A stretch of DNA of 64,000 nucleotides from Bryum argenteum. Lineage: Eukaryota > Streptophyta > Bryopsida > Bryales > Bryaceae. The stretch is from contig CM073322.1 in assembly GCA_037043015.1 (NCBI GenBank), positions 32,359,864 to 32,423,863 of the forward strand, read 5' to 3'. Below, in pieces: positions 21,668-33,536 of the stretch. The position numbers were made by a program, and so were the translations under genes. Position 1 is the first letter of the stretch; every line of letters starts with the position of its first letter. The notes beneath the pieces are model-generated. The model did not search any database, was not told the DNA's origin, and saw only the letters and a list, made by a program, of their open reading frames with translations.

Positions 21668-23170
21668 CTAATTTAAAGCATGGGCTAAGATCCCACTCTC
21701 AAGAATGGTTTTTACCTCATTGAAACTGAGGGTAGGCGCATGCATGAAGAGGTCATGGTCGGCCTCTAGTTTGCAGACTTGTACATAGACATAGTAAAGA
21801 TGCTTACAAGGTCGGAATGGTTGCCCACGTCTACCGAACTTAGACATTGTCTTCTTGAACGTCGGACAATTGCAATCCGGGAGGGCAGTAATAGAGAGAT
21901 CATAAATTGACTCCGTTGGTGCTCGTTTAGACTGCAAATTGACGATGCATCCAAAACCCGGTTGACGTATCATTGTTACCTTGAGAATAGTTGTCCGCAT
22001 GGCTCTAGCAAAATCAATGTTCTGCATGTGTTTGGAACTCGCAGAAGTGATGTTGCGGCGCACGGTCTTGACTTCCTTGTTTTTCGATGAATGTCCGCAT
22101 TATCCGGTATTGGAACCTCGTAATGCATCTTCCTGGCGGTGGCTGAATCGTTGAACGTGCGGCTCACGGGAATGCTTTGCTTTTGGGAAGTTGAAATCCC
22201 GCATTCTCCAACGCCTCAATGTCGGAAAGTGTGAGATTCGTTCCTATCTTCATGGGCCAAACCCCAAGGGATGGATGGTCGGTCCACGTGTCAAAAACGG
22301 CTCTATCTATCGGCGACGATGTCTCTTAACACACCTCGGTCTCAATATCATCGATCTGAAAAAAACTGTTCCACCACCACCATCCGGTTACCTTTATAAG
22401 CCGGGGTATAAAGTCTTGTGTATGTGGGAGCTCGGGTGCTCGGATGCTCTTCCCATTCTCGACAATTCGGGATGTGCACTTCTTCCGAGTGACAGCCATC
22501 TGCACCCAACAAGACTTTGCAGAAACCTTATTAAGTCGGGCAATGTGCCACACCTTCTCGTTTACACGAGTCTCTTCCACGGCTGTCACGCGTTGAAAAT
22601 CTATGCCACTTGGGGCAAGAGGATGTGCTGGGCATTCCCCCACCTCTACTTCCTCCTGGATGGTACTCAAATTTTGGGCACGAACGTGTCACCCTACGGC
22701 CGATACGAGGTCGTGAAAAATTCACGATGTAATACGGGCTATGATTTTCTTCTTCGGCGCCAAGGGGACATATGCTTTCCGTTTTCTTGACCCAAATATC
22801 TCGGCTCCTTCAAAGTGTGCGTCACGTGGACGTAAATTTTGGGCTCCGGACATCTTTAAGATGGCATCGTTCAGGGGCGTTGGATCCCCAGTTCGTTGAG
22901 CTCTACGTAGGATTGTTCGAAGTTCAGTTCGAAGACGAAGTTCTTCTCTTGTGGGTCCAGAGCCTCCTAGGTATTGATAATAGCCCACGACTTGAAAGAA
23001 TGCTCGAACGTAATCGTCGACGGTTGCAACGTAGAGATCGGCACTCCTTTTACCAGATGCTTGCATTCATTTCTCGTGAACAGTCTCAGCGAGGTTGCAA
23101 GAGGACATTACTGCTAATTTGTCTAGAGAATATCTCTTCTCTTGCAGAAAGTCGAGATACTTAGTACTGT
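21668..23170 (-). pseudogene. SWIM zinc-finger protein relic, transposon-type
   Basis: The minus-strand frame 21668-22063 contains DCNCPTFKKTMSKFGRRGQP then FRPCKHLYYVY, the CxC...CxH pattern of a SWIM zinc finger. It is followed by LSFNEVKTILESGIL. Upstream frames (22326-22670, 22531-22725, 22722-23066) are disjointed. The first of these in coding order (23066 to 22722: VDDYVRAFFQVVGYYQYLGG...) looks like genuine protein by composition. SWIM fingers sit at the C-terminus of Mutator-like transposases but also occur in other plant proteins, and I see no DDE catalytic domain. It is called a relic because the frame changes at least twice. Function is not assigned beyond the finger. Confidence 0.5.
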
Positions 23171-25400
23171 TCCAAAACAGAATTGGTCAAAGAGGACCGA
23201 TGGTGGGATAGGCCAAGCAAATAGAATATATTGAAAGGATGATTGCAAGTTTACCAGTTCCATGAATCCACCCCATTGCCTGTAACAAAACCATCACAAG
23301 GTCGAATTCGCCTAAACCATTACAAGGTCGAATTGCCACCCTCTAAATCTGCTTGTTTGATCGACTTTGAATCTAATTGTTTTTCCACGGCTAATTCATT
23401 TAACATGTTTGATCTAATTTGAATTTGATTGTCTTTCCATGGCTAATTGTTCAAATATACAGAATTTACATGTCTATTCGCCTCTATTTACATCAAAAGT
23501 TCAAAATTGATTCAAGTTGATAAAAAGTCTGTTCACAAGAGCCATTCTTTGTTCATTCAAAATCTGTTCTTGACAAAATTGGTTATGTGGAATCCTAAAT
23601 CAAACCTATCTTTTACCGTAAGAATTGCAAGCCCATCCAATGAAGTATGAATTCATGGCCTGCATGTTCGTGATTGTTTTGATTGTTCACACTTATGCCA
23701 TCTTGGACCATTTTTATCCGGACAATAGAGTTTTCCAATATCTTTCCAATAAGACCACTTGTGCTATACAAACCACATACAATACCGGTAGGAGGCACTC
23801 CTCTGCAAATATAGAAGTGCACTTGGGGCATGTTAAAATTTGACCAAACCTCATTATATCCTCATGTGTTATTAGAATGTGCCAAATGTTCATCACCTCA
23901 CAAACACCTCACAATTTCTTGAAGTATTTACTCTTGTAGCAGTTAAGTTATTCCCTATTGAATCCATGACTTTCCGTGTCAGAGAAGGAGTCTCCCCAAG
24001 TGAATTTTGCATGTTATCTTTTTCTGGTGAGTACATGATGAACTATCTAATTCTAAAACTAAATGCAACTAATTGATGTTGTGAACCACGAAGAGGACAT
24101 GTTTCAAAGAAGATCGTGAATATGTCCCTAAAAGAATGAATGTGGATCAAAAAGAAAAATGATAGAAAGCTTACGTGGCTGCATTTAGGAGAATGAAGGA
24201 AAATCAAGATATATTGCTTTTTGATTTGAGATTTTCGATATGTCAACGTACACTACAATGTGTAATTGATTGTTACCTATATAAATCTCATATTTTAAAT
24301 TTGTCCATTAGGGTCATTTCATATTATATTCTTCAAGAATATGTCTCCCTCTTTCTTTATTCAAGGGCTCCATACAATAGTTTTTCTTTATTCCAGATAT
24401 ACAATAGCACACAACAATTTATTGATTTATAAAAGCTCATATTCAACTTTTATTGGAGCCTAACGGGAACAAAGGCTCTGTGACAAGCATCATATACCTT
24501 CTATTTGAATCCCCCCAAGCCTCCGAGAACAGAGCGGTTGCCATTACGTACTTCTGATGACATGAAGAATGTCATAAAGATGACTTGCAAAGTACAATAA
24601 TTCCTCGGAAACTTCAGCCAAAGTTCAATTGGCGGCACACTGAAATACAAGATGTACTCGACTAGAGTACCGTGTAAACAAAGCACAAGTCCAGTCCACG
24701 ACCACATGCCACCTCACCTCGATGTAGCTGGCGATGGAGGAGTTGCCAGAGCAATATGATTCATTTGATTCAGCCACTGCCTCAAAGACCATGTGATCAT
24801 GCCGGCCATACCAGACGATCAGTTGCAGTAGATGTCAAACAAATAGCACATCCAACTCCCGATCCCGATAACACCATATATCATACACAGAGCAACGAGG
24901 CCCAACGAGCACACGGAAAACAAGGACCTACAATAAAATGAAGTTTAAATACGAATGTAAACTAACAGTTCTATATCCATATCCTCGTCTTCCGTGTCCT
25001 CTTCATGGTTTCACAAGGCTGCTGTCGGAGTTCAATTCTGTTCCTTCAAAACAATAGGAAGAACTTTCGTGCGTCGCCCAATACGAATCCGCAAGGGTGC
25101 CCAAAACCGTCCACGGATTCTCCACACTCAACCACCCCACACGAGAGACCAGCCGTGACGGCCTATCAACTGATGATGGCAAGTTTCGGGCTCAACATAT
25201 GAAGTCGCCGGGAATACAAGAAACAGACTCCTTCGAAGAACTTGAACACCTAGATGGAGAGAATCAAACCCACCCACTACTCTCCAAATGCGCGTGCCTC
25301 ACTGACCTTCCCGTCGCTCCGTTGTGCTTCCTGTCATGGCTTCGCCTATCGAACAGTTTCCAAAGCAAAGCTTACTTCATCACTTCACAAATAGGGCATC
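23171..25400. other. AT-rich DNA with a fragment of the E1-type core at 23587-23700
   Basis: No supported gene. The segment around 23622-23680 (ATTGCAAGCCCATCCAATGAA...) matches part of E1 (about 6420-6480) and of the repeat cores at 28-32.7 kb, so a decayed copy of that core lies here. From about 24500 GC content rises and short plus- and minus-strand frames appear, none recognisable. Confidence 0.35.
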
Positions 25401-25423
25401 CATGACAATGCGAACAGAAAGAC

Positions 25424-26368
25424 TCATCGTGATTTTGGCTTGCAAGCGGAATCCCACAGGCCGATTGCTGTGGCCTCCCTAAATACACCAACAAATTCCA
25501 GGGCTGTCGATACCATGCTATCACGGCCTCGACCTCCACGAGCACTTCCATCCTCGCAGCCCGGAATCAGACGCACGACGAGGCTGTTCCGAAGTGTCCA
25601 CCAATCTTCCAATCTCGGGCCAGCTTCATTCGTATCCTGAATCTCCACTAGCGGGCCCGTGCGGCCTGTTGGTCATCTTGTTCGTAACAAACGTGATGGA
25701 CGTCACCACAACGCCTAGCTGTTTAGGGAGCACTTCTGAATTTCGGGAGAGAGGCTGCGCAAATACAGCACCTTCCCCGAGAGAGTACGACTCGTTAGAT
25801 AGTAGCGCTTGGAACTCACTCAATGCAGGGCACTCCTCTCTTATGCATACATTGCAGTACCCTTTGAAGGAACACGAAGTTTCAGGAGGACCCGACGGTC
25901 TATAGGCTTCATGGCGTTGGGTGCATTTATAGTCTCCTGTCAAGTGAAAGCGGATGATAAGAGTACATTGAGTGTAAATATCAAACTTCAATTTCACGAC
26001 ACAAACATCTCATGAAAAGAAATGTGAAGCAGATTGACAGCATCGAGTAAGTTATCGGGGACTGGTGACTTACATTAACCAGCTCGAGGGGTCCAATGTC
26101 CCATTGCCTTCGCCCCGATCATGTGTGGAGAGTCCAACTTCAGTTGGTACAGAGGCTCCGTTATGGCAGTGGCTGCTGATACACCCACATCTTCTCCAGC
26201 TTCATACCGAGTCGGAACGATAGTCTTCTCACCTTCCCTCTCAACGAGCCCACCATACTCGAATTGAACAATTTGTTTGTCCTTCCAAGCTCCGCACGCC
26301 GCCATCATACCGCACATGCGGATCGCGAGAATACCAACAATCGCCTCGAAACATGTTGGGTTGCTCAA
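25424..26368 (-). pseudogene. Unrecognised coding-like fragments next to DUF506 relic
   Basis: Three minus-strand frames (26075-26368, 25626-25997, 25424-25648) have coding-like composition but no motif I recognise. The frame at 25626-25997 contains SLGEGAVFAQPLSRNSEV, which resembles SEGEGAALAQTSPEFSFH in the DUF506 relic upstream (27022-27366), with the same underlying DNA motif. They may be further broken exons or partial duplications of that gene. Confidence 0.25.
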
Positions 26369-26613
26369 CTTTCGCTCTTATCACACCAAATCAGGATGAG
26401 ACGTTGTGTGTAAAGAATTGCAGTGCCGACAATCCATCCAGATAGGAGCTGGTTATTATCCCTCTTGATCCCCAGTATCCCGGAGTGTACTCACTTGACT
26501 GTTGCGATTGCGATTTTTCAGCTTCAGGGTAAATTTCGGTGAGAGAGACTGCCCGTAGCAGCCTCCCTCCCCGAGAGTACGACTCGTTAGATACGACTCG
26601 TTAGATGATAGCG

Positions 26614-27366
26614 TTAGATGAAATCCACGTATCGCACCAGTTTTGAGAGGCTGGAATCTGGTATCTGCAGGACCTCCTCAAAAGGGATGGTTTGAATTTG
26701 CACTGTTCCATGGTTCGACTGCAGAGACGCAACATGCGAGCGAGATGAAAGTCGGCTTACTACTTCGGAAGATTTGATTTCGGCAATGAGAGGCAGCTTT
26801 GTGTGACGCAATTGCTCGCTACACTGCATGTTGATGATGAAGCTCCGGTTGTTCTGATTCATCTTCTCATGCCAGTGATGGTAGCTTCGAGGTCCTTTGG
26901 CAGGGGACACGGGCACCGAGTCCGCCATCTTCCGCTCGTAGGTCGACGACCACTTGGAACTAATGTAGTCCGAGTGCGCCAAGGCGGTAGATGCATGTCG
27001 CTCTGTTTAAATAAGCTTTTGCTACCTCCGACATGAATTGCAACACTTGCTCCGGCTTGATGTTGGTCCTACGCATATGGCGGGGACGATCTTCATCGCC
27101 GCTTCGATTCTTTGTGTCGGCCTTGCAATCTCGAATCGGGCTTTGAAGTCCACGTCGATGATCAAGGGCACGCCATTACTCACCACGCCGATGTACTCGT
27201 ATTCACCTACAAAACGGCAATCACACGTTAGTCGATGGAATGAGAATTCGGGCGAGGTTTGCGCTAGCGCAGCACCCTCCCCCTCGCTTATCCTAGATTC
27301 TAGGAGCACAAGACATGCGATCGTCATCGACACATCGGCGTCGATGCACATTGGCGGTCGCTCCAT
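26614..27366 (-). pseudogene. DUF506 family gene relic (PDDEXK-like)
   Basis: The minus-strand frame at 27022-27366 reads GEYEYIGVVSNGVPLIIDVDF, then EIARPT and AAMKIVPAICVGP, the hallmark core of plant DUF506 proteins (PF04720, a PDDEXK-like fold). The expected continuation is present but in other frames: EQVLQFMSEVAKAYL, then SDMHLPPWR, then DYISSKWSSTYERK at the start of 26614-26982. At least two frameshifts therefore fall within 27060-26930. The N-terminal third is not recognisable. DUF506 members are plant proteins of poorly known function. This copy cannot make the full domain unless the sequence has errors. Confidence 0.65.
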
Positions 27367-27819
27367 GCAAAGAATTTCTTACGAGCTTGAATGAGCCCAT
27401 CTACGCGCCATGGCCGCGAGCCTCTTTTCGATGCATAAATGGATGCACCTTGCATCCGGGGTTGTCTTATTGAACACGAGACGGACGCCGCATTACCGAC
27501 ATGTCGATGCGGACATTGAGCCTCGTAATGTCTAATAGAATCTCTGAGAATCTTTTTTTACCCTGGATTTACCCCATCCACGTTGCATCCTACGTGGGCG
27601 CCAAGTGGCTGTCTGACTCGGAATACGGTTCGCGATCGCGCCACGTAGGAGGGATCGGACCGTGATCGCGTCATCTCTAGACCGTGATCGGTCGCCTTAG
27701 CGACAACGACGCTTCCGAGGTCGACCGACGATCGCCCATAAGCGACCGGGCGTTCGCCCCTAGGCGACCGCCCGATCTGACCCGATGGGCGAACGTCGGT
27801 GGCTAGGGCGACCGCCGAT

Positions 27820-28460
27820 CCAGGTGATGGGCGAACGTAGCTCATAGGGCGACCGGCGGTCTACCCTCTAGAAACGAAGGACATGAACTTTGAAGAGCCA
27901 TAACTTTTTCATTCGGACTCTGTTTTTGACGAAATCACTTGGGTTGGGTCCCAAATTAAGTCTAGTTTAGGTGGTAAAAATTGCAGACTCATACAATTAA
28001 GTATGAAAAAATGGCATGCATTTTAGTGAAGGGAGTATTTGTTTTTTGGGTTTTTAAACATTTGGCATGTTTTACCATTGCAAGCCTATTATGTGACATC
28101 AAAAAGGTTTTTGCATGATGTGTTTAAGACAAGTGTGATCTTTAGATGCATCCCACAATCTTTGTAGTTGGAAGTATTTTGATCCAGATAGTTTTAGTAT
28201 TGGCTTTGCAATGATATTTCTTCGATGAAAAAAGTGAAAAAGTGGATGATTTTTGAAGAGATAGATCTCCTTCAACCATCGTTAGATTTTGAATATTTAT
28301 TTTAGAATGGATTCCAATTAGAGTGTTGTATTGGTGATAGAAACCTCGATTCATTCGAAGATATATTGAAGATAACGTATAATTTGAGTGCTAGGGATCT
28401 AGGTTTGGACTATATTAATTAATTTGTAAAATATTTGACGGTTTTTATCATTATTGAATC
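27820..28460 (+). repeat. AT-rich repeat core, arm A of inverted pair
   Basis: Starts GCGACCGGCGGTCTACCCTC, runs through GAAGAGCCATAACTTTTTCA, and ends near TTAATTAATTTG. It is the near-exact inverse of 28670-29310, forming an inverted repeat of about 640 bp with a spacer of about 210 bp. The body is homologous to TTAA element E1. Confidence 0.75.
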
Positions 28461-28669
28461 ATCTCTTCCCTCCTTTTATACACACACCCCATTTCAACAA
28501 ATTTAATTAATCCTAGGTATTTAATAGAAACTACTTACCTTCATCTTAAAGGCCATAACTTTTAATCATGTTTCATATAAAATACATAGGAAAAGTATAA
28601 ATACTACTCTCCCTCTCTATTTCCCTATACACCTTACACTTCCCTATGGCTCGAATAGTAGTCTTGCAA

Positions 28670-29310
28670 TGATAAAAACTGCCAAATAGTTTACAAAACA
28701 ATTAATATAGTCCAGTAATAGACCCCTTACACTCAAATTATACCTTATCTTCAATATATCTTCGAATGGATCGAGGTTCCTATCACCAATACAACACTCT
28801 AATTGGAACCCATTCTAAAAAATAAATTCAGAATCTAACAATGGTTGAAGGAGATCTATCTCTTCAAAAATCATCCACTTTTTCACTTTTTTCATCGTAG
28901 AAATATCATTGCAAAGCCAATACTAAAACTATCTGGATCAAAATACTTCCAACTACAAAGATTGTGGGATGCATCTAAATATCACACTTGTCTTAAACAC
29001 ATCATGCAAAAACCTTTTTGATGTCACATAATAGGCTTGCAATGGTAAAACATGCCAAATGTTTAAAAACCCAAAAAACAAATACTCCCTTCACTAAAAT
29101 GCATGCCATTTTTCATACTTAATTGTGTGAGTCTGCAATTTTTACCACCTAAACTAGACTTAATTTGGGACCCAACCCAAGTGATTTCGTCAAAAACAGA
29201 GTCCGAATGAAAAAGTTATGGCTCTTCAAAGTTCATGTCCTTCGTTTCTAGAGGGTAGACCGCCGGTCGCCCTAAGAGCTACGTTCGCCCATCACCTGGA
29301 TCGGCGGTCG
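28670..29310 (-). repeat. AT-rich repeat core, arm B of inverted pair
   Basis: Inverse copy of 27820-28460. The same sequence recurs in direct orientation at 31180-31850 and 32130-32820, each copy ending in GTAGACCGCCGGTCGCCCTA. Confidence 0.75.
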
Positions 29311-29319
29311 CCCTAGCGA

Positions 29320-29485
29320 CCGACGTTCGCCCTAGCGACCGACGTTCGCCCTAGCGACCGACGTTCGCCCTAGCGACCGACGTTCGCCCTAGCGACCGAC
29401 GTTCGCCCTAGCGACCGACGTTCGCCCTAGCGACCGACGTTCGCCCTAGCGACCGACGTTCGCCCTAGCGACCGACGTTCGCCCA
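29320..29485. repeat. 19-bp minisatellite CGACCGACGTTCGCCCTAG, about 9 copies
   Basis: Near-perfect head-to-tail copies of a 19-bp GC-rich unit, ending at CGCCCATCCGCC. The unit overlaps in sequence with the 21-bp unit at 31903-32070. Confidence 0.9.
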
Positions 29486-31179
29486 TCCGCCATCGGGCGG
29501 TCGCCACGCGTCGAGGGGTGCGCGGAGGCTCGCGGACACTTTCTCCTTGGGTGCTTGCCCATCACGTGACCGCCGGCCGCCGCCGCCGCGTCGTTCGCCC
29601 ATCGACTGGATCGGCGGTCGCCCTAGCGACCGACGTTCGCCCATCGGCTGGATCGGCGGTCGCCCCATCAGGAGGGGGTGCGCGGAGGCTCGCGGACACT
29701 TTGTCCTTGGGTGCTTGCCCATCACGTGAGACCGCGGCCGCCACGCGCCGCGTCGTTCGCCCATCAATCGGATCGGCGGTCGCCCTAGCGACCGACGTTC
29801 ATTCCATCCGCATTTGACATTGGCGGTTGCGCGATTTGGAGGTTTTGAATGAAGTTAACACCAAGTATCCTATACCATGCCAGGGTTGAATCAAATTAAC
29901 ACCAAGTATTTCCTTCCATGTAAATCCAAGTTCCATGTGGCTTCTTTCATGATTTAATATATTTAATACGGTTAGAGAAAATAATAAAACCACCTCCTCC
30001 CTCCTTTAGTATAACTTCCTCTATTACTTAGCATCCTACAAAGTCAAAGTAAATCATAACATGTAGATACGTTTCTCTTACCGGAAATTTTGTTCTTCCA
30101 TAATTTTTATAAGGTATTTTTTAGTCAACACAAGTTTTAAAATCGTTATCCCTTTCCACAAATCTATTTTCCGTATATCATTCAATATTCTACTCATTCA
30201 AATGACTTACAAGTAAATGATGACCTATAGATGACATATCCCCACGATTTTCTAAATGACACCATCATTTCCATAGGGTCATCATTAGGTAGTCTAAGGG
30301 TTTAAATTGTCCCCTTACCCCCTTTATCTATCTTTTCTTATTTTTTGAAGTTTTGGTGTTTGTAAGTGCTTGTAACCAAAATCCACCCTATAGATCCTTT
30401 ACTCCAACGATTTTTTTTATAGCTCCATCATGTTCATAAGGTAGTTATTACATAGTCCAATTCTTTTTAAATATTTTTCTCTCCATTTAACTATTTTTTA
30501 TCTATTATTTAAAGCTCTACTTACTTCAAAATTCTATATTAATTTGGGAAAAATAGTACAGGTTGTCCTATAATATTTTTGATGGTTCCATCATTTTTAT
30601 ATGATCCATATTACCTACACTAAATAGGTAGATTAGTGTTAGATACACTAATTTACATAAATAGGCTATAAGTTTTTACTATTAGTCAATATTTGTACCC
30701 TCTACAATGGTGAAGATGGGGATCCTTACATAGTATTGGAATCGATACTCTTGGTAAAAATTTTATCCCAAAAGTAAAAACTTGTAGCATTTTCAAATCT
30801 TATAAAAATCTAACACTAATGTACCTATTTAGTGTAGTCCAAATGTTCAAATTACATTCCCCACTTTGTATTCGTATGCATGTGCGCACACCGCCTACTT
30901 TCACATGACTATTTAATTTTTAGAAATTCGGAAAAATACTTTCGTTCATCCCGTGCCCCTAAGATTTATACCATATTTTTACACAATATGAATCACCTAG
31001 GAAAGTTATCAACACCACTTCCACTCCCTTTTTGCTTATATATTTACATATGCCCCCGTGCTTCAAACCCCGCAATTCAAATATCCCCATATAAATTCAA
31101 CCACATAGGCGATCGTCGGTTGCTCAGGCGACCGTCGGTCCAGGCAAAGTATAAATACTACTCTCCCTCTCTATTTCCC
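29486..31179. other. GC-rich satellite remnants then AT-rich spacer
   Basis: 29486-29810 repeats GGATCGGCGGTCGCCC and GGAGGCTCGCGGACACTTT blocks twice. From 29820 to 31100 the DNA is AT-rich with no supported gene. The open frames in the GC-rich part run through repeats and are not genes. Confidence 0.5.
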
Positions 31180-31850
31180 TATACATCTTGGACTTCCCTA
31201 TGGCTCAAATAGTAGCCTTGCAATGATAAGAACTGCCAAATATTCTATAAAGTAATTAATATAGTCCAAACCTAGATCCCTAGCACTCAAATTATACGTT
31301 ATCTTCAATATATCTTTGAATGAATCGAGGTTTCTATCACCAATACAACACTCTAATTGGAATCCATTCTAAAATAAATATTCAAAATCTAACGATGGTT
31401 GAAGGAGATCTATCTCTTCAAAAATCATCCACTTTTTCACTTTTTTTATCGTAGAAATATCATTGCAAAGCCAATACTAAAATTATCTGGATCAAAATAC
31501 TTCCAACTACAAAGATTGTGGGATGCATCTAAAGATCACACTTGTCTAAAACACATCATGCAAAAACCTTTTTGATGTCACATAATAGGCTTGCAATGGT
31601 AAAACATGCCTAATGTTTAAAAACCCAAGAAACAAGTACTCCCTTCACTAAAATGCATGCCATTTTTTCATACTTAATTGTGTGAGTGTGCAATTTTTAC
31701 CACATAAACAAGGCTTAATTTGGGACCCAACCCAAGTGATCTCGTCAAAAACAGAGTCCGAATGAAAAAGGTATGGCTCTTCAAAGTTCATGTGCTTCGT
31801 TCGAAGAGGGTAGACCGCCGGTCGCCCTATGAGCTACGTTCGCCCATCAC
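31180..31850 (-). repeat. AT-rich repeat core, direct copy 2
   Basis: Colinear with 28670-29310. It begins near TCTTGGACTTCCCTATGGC and ends at GTAGACCGCCGGTCGCCC. Confidence 0.75.
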
Positions 31851-31902
31851 CTGGATCGGCGGTCGCCCTAGCGACTGACGTTTGCCCATCCGCTGTATCG
31901 GC

Positions 31903-32070
31903 GGTCGCCTAGGGGCGATCGTCGGTCGCCTAGGGGCGATCGTCGGTCGCCTAGGGGCGATCGTCGGTCGCCTAGGGGCGATCGTCGGTCGCCTAGGGGC
32001 GATCGTCGGTCGCCTAGGGGCGATCGTCGGTCGCCTAGGGGCGATCGTCGGTCGCTCATGGGCGATCGTC
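31903..32070. repeat. 21-bp minisatellite GTCGGTCGCCTAGGGGCGATC, about 8 copies
   Basis: Head-to-tail perfect copies of a 21-bp unit containing GCGATC. Because the unit is divisible by three, all frames stay open, giving spurious repeat proteins. The array sits between two copies of the AT-rich core. Confidence 0.9.
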
Positions 32071-32129
32071 GGTCGCCAGCGATCACGGCCCGCGCAAAGC
32101 AAAGTATAAATACTACTCTCCCTCTCTAT

Positions 32130-32820
32130 TTCCCTATACATCTTGGACTTCCCTATGGCTCAAATAGTAGCCTTGCAATGATAAGAACTGCCAAATATTC
32201 TATAAAGTAATTAATATAGTCCAAACCTAGATCCCTAGCACTCAAATTATACGTTATCTTCAATATATCTTCGAATGAATCGAGGTTTCTATCACCAATA
32301 CAACACTCTAATTGGAATCCATTCTAAAATAAAAATTCAAAATCTAACAATAGTTGAAGGAGATCTATCTCTTCAAAAATCATCCACTTTTTCACTTTTT
32401 TCATCGTAGAAATATCATTGCAAAGCCAATACTAAAACTATCTGGATCAAAATACTTCCAACTACAAAGATTGTGGGATGCATCTAAAGATCACACTTGT
32501 CTTAAACACATCATGCAAAAACCTTTTTGATGTCACATAATAGGCTTGCAATGGTAAAACATGCCAAATGTTTAAAAACCCAAAAAACAAATACTCCCTT
32601 CACTAAAATGCATGCCATTTTTTCATACTTAATTGTATGAGTCTGCAATTTTTACCACCTAAACTAGACTTAATTTGGGACCCAACCCAAGTGATTTCGT
32701 CAAAAACAGAGTCCGAATGAAAAAGGTATGGCTCTTCAAAGTTCATGTCCTTCGTTTCTAGAGGGTAGACCGCCGGTCGCCCTATGAGCTACGTTCGCCC
32801 ATCACCTGGATCGGCGGTCG
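32130..32820 (-). repeat. AT-rich repeat core, direct copy 3
   Basis: Third direct copy, starting near TACATCTTGGACTTCCC and ending at the GATCGGCGGTCGCCCC satellite junction. The leader TATAAATACTACTCTCCCTC precedes this copy and copy 2. Confidence 0.75.
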
Positions 32821-33228
32821 CCCCAACAGGAGGGGTCCAGATTGGCTCGCGGACACTTTGTCCTTGCCCCTAAGGTCGCCTAGAAGCGGTTGCCAGGGCG
32901 ACCGCCGGTCTCCATATCGGACACGGCCGCCTTCTCTCGGCATGGCGGCGAGCGACGGCGATCGCGATGGCGACCGACGTTACCCCGGTCGACCGTCGAT
33001 CGCCTAGCGAGGTCGCCCACCCGCGGTCGCCCATCGCGACGTGTATTTTGATTTTCCACGTCATTATCAACCCTACGCCACGTAGGAAAATAACTTTTAC
33101 CTCAAGGTAAATCTCAAAGTGAGTTTTTTACTATGTAATTTTTGGTACGGTCGACATTTTCGTCGACTCGACGCTAAATGAGACATGTCCAATACGACAA
33201 ATCGAGCATGACATTCCGAAAATTGTGT

Positions 33229-33534
33229 CTAATAAGACAACCCCGCCTCCGCTCGATGGCGATGGGTCCACCATGGGAATCGGGTTGTCTTTGCCATCGC
33301 TGTTCGTATTGGTGCCTGGCTCGGAGTGGCAGCGTAAATGCCTGAGAGCACGCTTGTCTCATCAAAGATCACATCACGCGATTCAACAATTACTTGGCTG
33401 CTATTCACCCAGATTCGGTAAGCTTTACTATACTTGATGTATCCCATGAAAATCCCACGTGTGCTCTTAGGGTCGAGCTTGCTCCTCAATTGTTTGGGTA
33501 CAAACATGAGAGCATCTGCCCCGAACACCTTCAT
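33229..33534 (-). pseudogene. Ty1/copia integrase C-terminal fragment
   Basis: Minus-strand frame with VFGADALMFVPKQLRSKLDP then KSTRGIFMGYIKYSKAYRIW and VIVESRDVIFDE, the standard copia region between integrase core and RT. It is only about 100 residues long. It ends precisely where a plus-strand RNase H fragment begins (33537), so the two pieces are in opposite orientation. Confidence 0.8.
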
Positions 33535-33536
33535 AT

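Larger units (their letters stand above)
27458..33244. repeat. 5.8-kb repeat array with GGGGTTGTCTTATT inverted ends
   Basis: The left end GGGGTTGTCTTATTGAACAC is matched inverted at the right end (GTGTCTAATAAGACAACCCC), about 18 of 20 bases. In between lie GC-rich CGGTCGCC-type minisatellite sequence, then alternating AT-rich cores. The unit may be a non-autonomous transposon loaded with satellite DNA. No target duplication is visible and no transposase was found. Confidence 0.4.

Noticed and set aside
29320-29485. CRISPR array
   Set aside because: Units are contiguous with no unique spacers, and the genome is eukaryotic.
29465-29817. Arg/Pro-rich ORFs on both strands
   Set aside because: They run through CGGTCGCC satellite sequence.
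31827-32141. Repeat protein of RRPTIAP units (104 codons, minus strand)
   Set aside because: It is the translation of a 21-bp minisatellite whose length is divisible by three, so every frame stays open; no coding signal beyond that.
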